Source of the DNA: an uncultured bacterium
Lineage (GTDB): Bacteria; Fidelibacterota; Marinisomatia; Marinisomatales; UBA1611
Assembly (NCBI GenBank): GCA_938092125.1
Contig: CALKMQ010000148.1
Span: 1-22,658, forward strand
Direction of reading: 5' to 3'
DNA: 22,658 nucleotides
A model generated the notes under the pieces. It ran no database searches. It saw only the letters and a program-made list of their open reading frames with translations, and was not told the DNA's origin. A program made the position numbers and the translations under genes. Positions 14,721 through 21,226 of the stretch are shown here, piece after piece (positions within the stretch are counted from its first letter, which is position 1; every line of letters begins with the position of its first letter).

Positions 14721-15275
14721 CTAAACCTTTAAGAAAGAATCTTTATTCTCCCATTCTCCTTTCTCCCACTTATAACTTTTGGTTTTATCAACAAGAATTT
14801 GGCCATCATCAGCAACCCCGATTTTAAATCTCTCAAGAGGACGAGGCGCTGGACCCTCAAAATGTATTCCTGTCATTCTAAAGCCACTTCCATGGCAAGG
14901 ACATTTAAATTTATTATCTGTAGCAAGCCAATTAGGAGTGCATCCTAGATGGGTACAAACTGTGGAAAGCGCAAAAATTGATTCATCATCTCTTACAATC
15001 CAAGCATTAAAATCTTTTTTATAACTAATATCTACAGAGTTTGGAGCAAATTTGTCTGGAAAGCCTATTTTAAAAGATTGAGGCGGCTCAAAAAGCACAT
15101 TCGGATATAAATAACGAAGTATGATTGTAAAAAAACCTCCGGTTACTCCTATAAAACCTATCCAACCGACAGCAAGCCAGCTAAAAAAACTGCGTCTTTC
15201 CATTGTTGTCTTACGACCTTTGCTCACAGCACCTACCGCTGCTCTCGGTGCAGTATTATCTTTCGGCTCACTCAT
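14721..15275 (-). CDS. petC: Rieske [2Fe-2S] protein of bc complex
   Basis: This 184-aa protein has Rieske cluster motifs C107-T-H109-L-G-C112 and C125-P-C127-H128-G-S130. These give two Cys and two His ligands plus the C112-C127 disulfide pair typical of high-potential Rieske proteins. The N-terminus carries a twin-arginine (ERRSFFSWL, R27-R28) directly before a membrane helix (about 30-55), consistent with Tat export of a folded, anchored protein. Its head moves electrons from the Qo site to the cytochrome c component. It begins 2 nt after the HEAT-repeat gene and ends 2 nt before petB. Confidence 0.95.
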   Translation of the reverse strand: MSEPKDNTAPRAAVGAVSKGRKTTMERRSFFSWLAVGWIGFIGVTGGFFTIILRYLYPNVLFEPPQSFKIGFPDKFAPNSVDISYKKDFNAWIVRDDESIFALSTVCTHLGCTPNWLATDNKFKCPCHGSGFRMTGIHFEGPAPRPLERFKIGVADDGQILVDKTKSYKWEKGEWENKDSFLKV

Positions 15276-15277
15276 AA

Positions 15278-16162
15278 TTAATTGGTTCCATTACTATAAT
15301 TATTTTCTAAAGCTTTTATTGCAGCATCTCTAATTCTAAGATCTGCATCATTTTTAGATAAAGAAATTAAATCATCTTCAAACCTTTTATCAAACAAAAT
15401 TGAAGCAGTTTTTATTGCCACCATTAGAACCTTTTTTTGTTCAATAGGGTCAATTTGACTAAATTTATTTAAATAATCTCTATCTAATAGACCTTCAATT
15501 ATATATGCACCGCTATTATTTCCCATTTTGGCTAGAGCGATTGCGGCATCCCATCGAATGTTTGCCTCATCATCCTCAAGCAAGTTCTCTAAAAAAGGAA
15601 TCGCTTTCCTATCTCCAATCATGCCCAGAGATATTGTAGCTGATAATCTTTCAGTTTCTGTATCCGCACCTTGGATTAAACTATTTATAGGATCTACCGC
15701 AGGAGAATATTGGATCATACCCAGCGCTTGAACCGCTGCAATTCTCGTTTCAATGCTTTCATCTTTTAATCCCAAAATTAAATTCTGTCCAAATATTGTA
15801 TCTTGCGTTGCTCCCATGGCCATTGCCAAATAAGATCTAACCAGAGGATCATCATGAATAGACCGTGCGTAAGCCGAAGAAAGCTGATCCTTAAAAGAAG
15901 AGGATAATGGTTCTTTATCAGGATTATTTAGAACCTTGGCAAGCTCAAATGCTGACTGCCATCTTTTAGAGGCAGATCCGATTTTTACTTGGTTTAATAA
16001 TTTTTCAACATCGTTTGTTTCGTAAGTAACAAATTTGAATAGCAAGAAGAATACCGCTCCAAAAACAGCAATCATAAAAGGTATCAAAAAGAAGGAATAA
16101 AAGAGGACATATATCCTGCTGTTTTCACTCTTCTTTTGTTGGTCTGTTTTTAAATCTTCCAT
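15278..16162 (-). CDS. Membrane-anchored HEAT-repeat protein
   Basis: This 294-aa protein has a cytoplasmic N-terminus, one membrane helix (about residues 17-46) and a C-terminal solenoid of about five HEAT/PBS-lyase-like repeats (about 70-290). Repeat signatures include ETRIAAVQALGMI, ERLSATISLGMIGD and NIRWDAAIALAKMGN. HEAT solenoids bind proteins rather than catalyse. Located directly before the Rieske gene (2 nt), it is likely a scaffold or assembly subunit of this bc complex, perhaps holding the large octahaem protein; this is inference from position. No Shine-Dalgarno is visible before its ATG. Confidence 0.85.
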   Translation of the reverse strand: MEDLKTDQQKKSENSRIYVLFYSFFLIPFMIAVFGAVFFLLFKFVTYETNDVEKLLNQVKIGSASKRWQSAFELAKVLNNPDKEPLSSSFKDQLSSAYARSIHDDPLVRSYLAMAMGATQDTIFGQNLILGLKDESIETRIAAVQALGMIQYSPAVDPINSLIQGADTETERLSATISLGMIGDRKAIPFLENLLEDDEANIRWDAAIALAKMGNNSGAYIIEGLLDRDYLNKFSQIDPIEQKKVLMVAIKTASILFDKRFEDDLISLSKNDADLRIRDAAIKALENNYSNGTN

Positions 16163-16208
16163 TAACTAAATTACTTAGAAATACTAAAAAAAACTCAATA
16201 GTCTAATC

Positions 16209-16373
16209 TTATTTTTCATCTTTAAACGAGTCGAAATCTTTGCGGAGGATTTCAAATTTTTTAACCAATCTCCTTTGTATCTTTTTCAACTTAAAAACTT
16301 CTGAAATAAGGAGCATCGAGAATATTAAAATTAAGATTGATATTATTGGCAGAGATCCATTCGTGCTAATCAT
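16209..16373 (-). CDS. 54-aa single-helix microprotein
   Basis: This 54-residue protein has one hydrophobic helix (about residues 8-24) followed by a strongly charged, probably helical tail (FKLKKIQRRLVKKFEILRKD). Its ATG overlaps the TGA of the preceding microprotein (ATGA), strong evidence of translational coupling, and a purine-rich stretch (GAAGAAGAAGA) lies before it. I recognise no family; its shape recalls small haem-export or oxidase accessory proteins such as CcmD, without a sequence match that I can assert. Confidence 0.65.
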   Translation of the reverse strand: MISTNGSLPIISILILIFSMLLISEVFKLKKIQRRLVKKFEILRKDFDSFKDEK

Positions 16374-16492
16374 TTTTTATCTTCTTCTTCTTTAAGCTGA
16401 TGACCTAACAAAAGTGGGAAAAAAAACAAAATGATAATACTTACTAATAAAAGTCCAACCGCCCATTCAAGATTTTGCTGCAACCAAGACAT
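16370..16492 (-). CDS. 40-aa single-helix microprotein
   Basis: This 40-residue protein begins MSWLQQNLEW, has one membrane helix (about residues 10-30) and a charged end (KEEEDKK). It overlaps the next microprotein by 4 nt and lies 24 nt after the previous one. An in-frame TTG 21 nt upstream of the ATG is a possible alternative start. The composition (tryptophans near one membrane face, acidic/basic tail) is what a small structural subunit of a membrane complex would show. No known family recognised. Confidence 0.62.
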   Translation of the reverse strand: MSWLQQNLEWAVGLLLVSIIILFFFPLLLGHQLKEEEDKK

Positions 16493-16516
16493 TGTAAACC
16501 AATCAAAATTCAAACT

Positions 16517-16624
16517 TTAAAGCACCCATGTAACTAGAGAGACATAAATGATAAGCAGTAACGTACAAATTACAAGTGAAAAAAGCTGAGAGAAGGACAT
16601 GCGATAATACTTTTCGTCATCCAT
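16517..16624 (-). CDS. 35-aa single-helix microprotein
   Basis: This 35-residue protein has a polar start (MDDEKYYRMS) and one long membrane helix (about residues 11-35) that runs to the C-terminus. The ATG lies 5 nt after the stop of the START-repeat gene, with an AGGA Shine-Dalgarno inside that gene's last codons. It is the first of three consecutive single-helix frames filling 16209-16624, all on the operon strand. Family not recognised; a small bc-complex subunit, by analogy with PetG/L/M/N, is a guess from context. Confidence 0.58.
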   Translation of the reverse strand: MDDEKYYRMSFSQLFSLVICTLLLIIYVSLVTWVL

Positions 16625-16629
16625 AACGA

Positions 16630-18132
16630 TTATTTCTTCCTCTTTGCTTTTACAATTGCAGCTTTTATTTTTCCTCGCAAAATCCTGCTTTCTAAAGCAT
16701 TAATTTCTTCCATATCTCCTCCCAGGCCAACAGCAACCAGTCTTTCTATCATTTCGTCTTCAGTTTCTGTTTTTTTTTCATTAGCTCGGGGTTTTTTTGA
16801 CGGTGAAATATTTGGCATTGGAGGAACTTCAGCAGAGCCTCTTTTAATTTTAACTAACAAGGCTTTAGCTTTACCTCTAGTTACTTTATCCTCAATTGCA
16901 TTGACTGCTTCCATATCACCATCTGCGCCTTTGTTTACGGCAATAGCGAAGACCTGATCTGGCGTAAGCTCAATCTCTTCTGAGCCTTGACTTGGTTCGG
17001 CCGATGGAGAGAGATCTGGCAATGGAGGCCTCTCAGCAGCACCACGCTTAATTTTAACTAATAAAGCCTTGGCTTTACCTCTGGTTACTTTATCCTTAAT
17101 TGCATTTAGAGGGTCATTATTACCGTCTAAAGAATTATTAACTACTAGAGCAATTGTCTGTTCTTGCGATAATTCAGCATTACTTTGCACCGAAGCAGGT
17201 ATAGCTTGGCTTAGATCCGGCATAGCCGGCCTTTCAGCTGAACCTCTTTTAATTCTAACTAAAAATGCTTTTGCTTTTCCTCGAGTGACTTTGTCCGATA
17301 AGGCATTTAAAGGGTCATTATCGCCATCCAAAGATTTGTTCACAACAAAAGCGATAGTTTGTTCTCTATTAAATTGAGGTTCTTTTGCTGAACTATCTGT
17401 AACATTAGAACTATCGTCCTCATTTAATTCAACGGTAGGCGTAATTTCGGCAAGTTTCTGTAAAATTTTTGATTTTCCTTTGTTCCAATTAATAAGAGCA
17501 AGGAACGATAATGGCCCTTTGCTAAATCTATTGCAAATAACAAAAACACCATTTTTAGATTCTTCAATCTTAAAAGAGACGTATTCACTATAAAAAGGAT
17601 TCATCTGAAAATCAAAACCAAATTCTTTTTCTTTCTCTATTGTAATAATTCTACATCTAAACCAGGGAGCTAAGGTAGCTGGTCTTATTTTAAAATAAGC
17701 CCCGGGCTTTAAAGGTAACTTATCAAAAGAGAACTGATGAACATACCGTTCAGAAGTGACGTCTGGAATAGCTCTCTGAATGCCATCAAACCAAACATTA
17801 TATAATTCTAGCGAAGTAATCATTTCCCATACAATCTGCTTACTGCTCAAGAAATGATGCTCAACCTGACTTTCCGCTTGAAAAGGTACCCACACAGCAT
17901 AATTCGAACCAACCCCATCATAAGGAACATCTGGAATACTTAGACTGGTTTTTGGTCGATCATAACCCTCAAATGTAATTTCATGGGTTGAATAATATTG
18001 GAATTCACCATCATCAGTTTTAACTAAATATTTAGTTGGGTAATAGAAAATTCTTTGCAGAGTACCTGGTTGCCCTGACTCTTTCACAAAACATGAAGTA
18101 CCGAGTTCAATTTGATTTAAAGGTTTCGACAT
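16630..18132 (-). CDS. START/SRPBCC-like protein with four C-terminal basic repeats
   Basis: This 500-aa cytoplasmic protein has no signal or membrane helix. Residues ~9-57 look like a small beta-barrel (SH3/Tudor-like). Residues ~77-230 resemble a START/SRPBCC lipid-binding fold (HHFLSSKQIVWEMITSLELY opens its first helix). Residues ~256-500 hold four repeats of ~67-residue period (units begin near 258, 325, 393 and 460) with core VTRGKAKALLVKIKRG, joined by Pro/Ser-rich linkers. I do not recognise the repeat. As first gene of the bc operon it may bind quinone, haem or lipid and assist assembly, comparable in idea to COQ10, a START protein needed for respiration; this is inference. A sigma70-like promoter lies just upstream. 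Confidence 0.75.
   Translation of the reverse strand: MSKPLNQIELGTSCFVKESGQPGTLQRIFYYPTKYLVKTDDGEFQYYSTHEITFEGYDRPKTSLSIPDVPYDGVGSNYAVWVPFQAESQVEHHFLSSKQIVWEMITSLELYNVWFDGIQRAIPDVTSERYVHQFSFDKLPLKPGAYFKIRPATLAPWFRCRIITIEKEKEFGFDFQMNPFYSEYVSFKIEESKNGVFVICNRFSKGPLSFLALINWNKGKSKILQKLAEITPTVELNEDDSSNVTDSSAKEPQFNREQTIAFVVNKSLDGDNDPLNALSDKVTRGKAKAFLVRIKRGSAERPAMPDLSQAIPASVQSNAELSQEQTIALVVNNSLDGNNDPLNAIKDKVTRGKAKALLVKIKRGAAERPPLPDLSPSAEPSQGSEEIELTPDQVFAIAVNKGADGDMEAVNAIEDKVTRGKAKALLVKIKRGSAEVPPMPNISPSKKPRANEKKTETEDEMIERLVAVGLGGDMEEINALESRILRGKIKAAIVKAKRKK
16633..17361 (-). repeat. Four in-frame tandem repeats encoding ~67-aa units
   Basis: Repeat units lie at about 17209-17361, 17008-17160, 16804-16956 and 16633-16755 inside the START-like gene. 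The first three are close in both protein and DNA. The fourth is diverged (LRGKIKAAIVKAKRKK) and stops at the gene end. Spacers are low-complexity Pro/Ser/Glu-rich and vary more than the repeats. Confidence 0.85.
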
Positions 18133-18164
18133 TGTTTAATTAAATTAAATAATTGTTATAAAAT

Positions 18165-18193
18165 ATTAGACACAATATTACCATAAAGGTCAA
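18165..18193 (-). promoter_or_regulatory. Sigma70-like promoter of the bc-complex operon
   Basis: On the minus strand, TTGACC (18188-18193) and TCTAAT (18165-18170) are separated by exactly 17 nt; each matches consensus at five of six bases. Transcription would start near 18158, giving a leader of about 26 nt before the ATG at 18132. Confidence 0.65.
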
Positions 18194-18259
18194 TTATAAA
18201 ACGATAATAAAAGTACTGAGATTTATTGGGCGTTTGATACATAATTTATAACCTTAAAT

Positions 18260-19189
18260 ATGCAAAGATATTTTCAATTTTCAATTTTATCAATGGTATT
18301 TACATACCTTCTTATATTTATAGGCGGACTCGTGCGAGTGTCTGGCGCGGGAATGGGTTGCCCTGATTGGCCAAGATGTTTTGGGAGGTGGATCCCACCA
18401 ACGAGCTTAAGTCAATTACCTGATTACATTGACCCAGAAAAATTCAATTTAGTGCTCGCATGGGTCGAATACCTTAATAGACTTTTTGGCGCTTTAGTAG
18501 GTTTCATTATTTTGATAACATTTGTACTGGGTTATCTACATTTTAAAAAGTCTAAAAATGTTTTGTTATCCATAACTGCTGCTTTTTTCTTGACACTTCT
18601 TGAAGGCTGGGTTGGAGCTAAATTAGTAGATACGGTACTTGACCCAATAACAATAACTATTCATTTACTACTTGCTCTAATAATTATTGGACTTATTATT
18701 TACAGCTCTATACATTCATATTATCTTATTGTTGGTAATTTTGAAAAATTCAGTAACTATCACCCTCATCTAAAAAACGTCATAGTTGGAATATTGGTTT
18801 GCCTTTTTATTGAAATAATCATTGGAACAGAAATTAGAGGAGGTCTTGATATGAGCAGAAAAGACAACCCCCTTATTGAAAGTATTATTTTACTAAAAAT
18901 GTTAGGACCATTTAAATACATCCATACTATCTTAGGATTTTCATTATTAGGCCTTACACTTTACTTAAGAAAGATTGTTTACAATATTAAATTCAAGTCA
19001 TCGCCATTTATGATAAATTCAATTAACTTTATAATAATATTGATGGTTACTCAAATACTACTTGGAGAATCATTAGTCTTCTTTGATGTGAAGCCGCTCA
19101 TGCAATTATTCCACATGTGGTTTTCATCCCTTTTAATTGGATTAGCTGTATCGGTATTTACCTTTTGGAAAATTTCACTGGAACCATGA
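18260..19189 (+). CDS. ctaA: Haem A synthase
   Basis: This 309-aa protein has eight predicted membrane helices. It oxidises the C8 methyl of haem O to give haem A for the oxidase. Signatures are GGLVRVSGAGMGCPDWPRC with the extracytoplasmic Cys pair C34/C40, and catalytic E70. Three haem-ligand histidines are present (H135, H222, H285), but the fourth, expected three residues after the Glu (ExxH), is Asn73 (EYLNR). This Asn form is, as I recall, usual in Bacteroidetes-type enzymes. No Shine-Dalgarno precedes the ATG. A TATAAC box at 18247-18252 would place the transcript start about at the ATG, so a leaderless mRNA is possible. It overlaps the next gene by 4 nt. Confidence 0.93.
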   Translation: MQRYFQFSILSMVFTYLLIFIGGLVRVSGAGMGCPDWPRCFGRWIPPTSLSQLPDYIDPEKFNLVLAWVEYLNRLFGALVGFIILITFVLGYLHFKKSKNVLLSITAAFFLTLLEGWVGAKLVDTVLDPITITIHLLLALIIIGLIIYSSIHSYYLIVGNFEKFSNYHPHLKNVIVGILVCLFIEIIIGTEIRGGLDMSRKDNPLIESIILLKMLGPFKYIHTILGFSLLGLTLYLRKIVYNIKFKSSPFMINSINFIIILMVTQILLGESLVFFDVKPLMQLFHMWFSSLLIGLAVSVFTFWKISLEP

Positions 19190-19791
19190 TCAAGAAAAGC
19201 TATATTATTTCCGTCGTTACTATTATCAGCTTTCTCGGTATTAGTGCGACGTGGGTTATATCAAAAGCGAATGATTCCATAAAGGAACTTCCAGCAATTA
19301 TAAAAAAAGTACCTAACTTTTCTATGACCAGCCATAATGGAACACCGTTTAATCAGGATAGCTTAAAAAATAAAATTTCTATTCTTGATTTTATTTTTAC
19401 TAGTTGCCCTGGACCTTGCCCCATTATGTCAAGTAATATGCGCACGCTCTATAAACAATATAAGCTCCATCCAAATTTGCAATTTATATCTATCTCAGTA
19501 GACCCAGAATACGACACCCAAGATGTTTTAAAATTATATGCTGATGCAAACGGTGTAAACGATGACCGTTGGAAATTTCTTAGAACAGATATGGAGAGTG
19601 TTAAAAAACTTAACAGAGAAGGGTTTATGTTCATGTCCGAGAGCTTGCCCGCAGGCCATTCAGTTAAATTTGTATTAATCGATGAAGAAGGCAATATTAG
19701 ACAGTATTATAATGGAACAGATAAAGGCAGTATATCAATACTTAGAAATCATATAAATTCTTTTTTAAAAAACTTTAGTAAAAATGCATGA
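19186..19791 (+). CDS. SCO1/SenC copper chaperone (membrane-anchored)
   Basis: This 201-aa protein has an N-terminal membrane anchor (about residues 5-25) and a periplasmic thioredoxin-like SCO domain. Copper ligands are C74 and C78 (SCPGPCP, CxxxC) and H158 (GHSVKFVLIDEEG). It delivers copper to, or reduces, the CuA site of CoxB. I chose the ATG at 19186, which overlaps the ctaA stop (ATGA); an upstream in-frame ATG at 19117 lies inside ctaA and would add an unlikely extension. This is the second SCO gene of the window; it lacks the N-terminal copper segment and uses the classical CxxxC, so the two may serve different targets. Confidence 0.93.
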   Translation: MIKKSYIISVVTIISFLGISATWVISKANDSIKELPAIIKKVPNFSMTSHNGTPFNQDSLKNKISILDFIFTSCPGPCPIMSSNMRTLYKQYKLHPNLQFISISVDPEYDTQDVLKLYADANGVNDDRWKFLRTDMESVKKLNREGFMFMSESLPAGHSVKFVLIDEEGNIRQYYNGTDKGSISILRNHINSFLKNFSKNA

Positions 19792-20669
19792 AGAGAAAAC
19801 CACTAAAAGCACAAAATCAACTTAGTGCATTTTTTGAGCTGACAAAGCCTAGAATAACCATGCTCATACTAGTTTCTACAGCATTGGGCTATTACCTAGG
19901 CAACAATGGAAATACAAATGTTTATAATTTCTTTTTAACAATGTTTGGAACTGCACTTTTGTCTGGTGGAGCCGGTGCAATTAACCATTATGTAGAAAGA
20001 GACCTTGATAAATTAATGGATAGAACAAAATCTAGACCAATTCCGTCTGGACTAATAATGGCTCCAACTGCACTTTACTTTGGATTGATCCTGTCTATCG
20101 TTGGACTATTAATTCTTTGCATTGCAATAAATTTACTAAGCGGAATACTTGGCCTCTTTACTGTATTGTTATATATTTTTGTTTACACTCCGCTCAAAAG
20201 AATCACATGGCTTAATACCACAATTGGTGCTATTCCAGGCGCGATGCCTGCTCTGGGTGGTTGGGCTGCAGTAGCAAATCAATTAGATCCTAATGCTTGG
20301 ATTCTTTTTTCTATTTTATTTTTATGGCAACATCCTCATTTTTATGCAATTGCATTAATGTGCAAAAAAGATTATGCGAAAGCAGGATTTAAAATGCTTC
20401 CAGTAATTGAAAAAGAAAATTTTAGAACAAATCGGCAAATATTATGGCACGCATTTTTACTGATACCAGTTTCCCTATTTTTTGTTGTAACTGGAATTTT
20501 AGGTAATTTTTATTTCTGGGGAGCACTAGCATTAGGCATTGCTTATCTAATTTCTGGAATACCTCTTTTAAGAAATACAACGGTTGATAATGCAAAACTG
20601 TTACTTAAGACCTCGGTTGTATATCTACCTGCTCTTTTGGTCATTATTTTCATCGATCTAAATAGATAG
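19788..20669 (+). CDS. ctaB: Haem O synthase (protohaem IX farnesyltransferase)
   Basis: This 293-aa protein belongs to the UbiA prenyltransferase superfamily and has about nine membrane helices. It attaches a farnesyl group to haem B, making haem O, the substrate of CtaA. The family signature NHYVERDLDKLMDRTKSRP (from N66, with D74 and D78 as the Asp-rich metal/diphosphate site) is intact, as are YTPLKR and the WQHPHFYAIA and KAGFKMLPV segments. The ATG overlaps the sco stop by 4 nt (ATGA), continuing the coupled ctaA-sco-ctaB run. Confidence 0.96.
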   Translation: MKRKPLKAQNQLSAFFELTKPRITMLILVSTALGYYLGNNGNTNVYNFFLTMFGTALLSGGAGAINHYVERDLDKLMDRTKSRPIPSGLIMAPTALYFGLILSIVGLLILCIAINLLSGILGLFTVLLYIFVYTPLKRITWLNTTIGAIPGAMPALGGWAAVANQLDPNAWILFSILFLWQHPHFYAIALMCKKDYAKAGFKMLPVIEKENFRTNRQILWHAFLLIPVSLFFVVTGILGNFYFWGALALGIAYLISGIPLLRNTTVDNAKLLLKTSVVYLPALLVIIFIDLNR

Positions 20670-20675
20670 TTGGCT

Positions 20676-21194
20676 ATGGAAAAAGAAAATTTCTGGTTAA
20701 AAATAATTTACATTTTATCAGCAGTTCTAAGCTTAGCCGTAGGATTTTTAATTCTTGGCCCAAGGCCAGATGGCATTGAAGGTGCAATAGACGTCTCTGG
20801 ACTTCCTTACGTAAACGCGTTCTTGAATTTGGTTACAACCGCCTTACTCATAGTTGGATATATTTTAATAAGACAAAAAAAACGAGAGAAGCACAGAACT
20901 ATAATGCTTTCTGCTTTTTTTACTTCTGCTTTGTTTCTTGTTAGCTATGTTGTTTACCACTGGTTTAAAAGCGGTCCCAAACCATACACCGGTGAGCTTA
21001 CCTTTATATATTACCCAATCCTCTTAACGCATATCTTACTTGCAATGTCTATCTTACCACTTGCAATGCTAAGCGTTTATAGAGGAATGGTGCTACAGAT
21101 TCAGCAGCACAAAAAAATTGCCAAAATCACTTTTCCTATTTGGCTCTATGTTTCAATAACAGGAATTATAATTTTTGTTATGCTGTACTTATAA
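20676..21194 (+). CDS. ctaM: DUF420 family membrane protein, CtaM-like
   Basis: This 172-aa protein has about five membrane helices and several histidines at membrane faces (EKHRTIM, VYHWF, LTHILLA), the pattern of the DUF420 family. The family includes YozB/CtaM, required for maturation of haem A-containing oxidases in Gram-positive bacteria. Location after ctaA, sco and ctaB fits that role. The ATG at 20676 is preferred; an in-frame TTG at 20670, directly after the ctaB stop, is possible. The symbol is by family and context; orthology is not proven. Confidence 0.85.
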   Translation: MEKENFWLKIIYILSAVLSLAVGFLILGPRPDGIEGAIDVSGLPYVNAFLNLVTTALLIVGYILIRQKKREKHRTIMLSAFFTSALFLVSYVVYHWFKSGPKPYTGELTFIYYPILLTHILLAMSILPLAMLSVYRGMVLQIQQHKKIAKITFPIWLYVSITGIIIFVMLYL

Positions 21195-21212
21195 TTATCT
21201 AGTGTAGATAAT
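21194..21212. terminator. Short hairpin between convergent genes
   Basis: This is a perfect 8-bp AT-rich stem (21194-21201 with 21205-21212) and 3-nt loop in the 32-nt gap between the DUF420 gene (+) and the YHYH gene (-). T-rich sequence follows on the plus strand. The stem is weak, so confidence rests mainly on position. Confidence 0.5.
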
Positions 21213-21226
21213 CATTGTTTTATTTA

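Noticed and set aside
16633..17361. Tandem repeats considered as CRISPR or an intergenic satellite
   Set aside because: The repeats are in frame, ~200 bp long, diverged at synonymous and linker positions, and lie within one coding sequence.
17069..17377. 102-aa plus-strand frame opposite the START-repeat gene
   Set aside because: It exists because the antisense of the protein repeats is itself open and repetitive; no independent evidence.
18224..18252. Plus-strand promoter for ctaA
   Set aside because: TATAAC is a fair -10 box, but no -35 lies at proper spacing (TTGGGC is 15 nt away), so it is only mentioned with ctaA and not listed.
19117..19185. N-terminal extension of the SCO gene to an upstream ATG
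   Set aside because: It would overlap ctaA by more than 70 nt and add an implausible extra segment; the ATGA overlap at 19186 is the normal coupled start.
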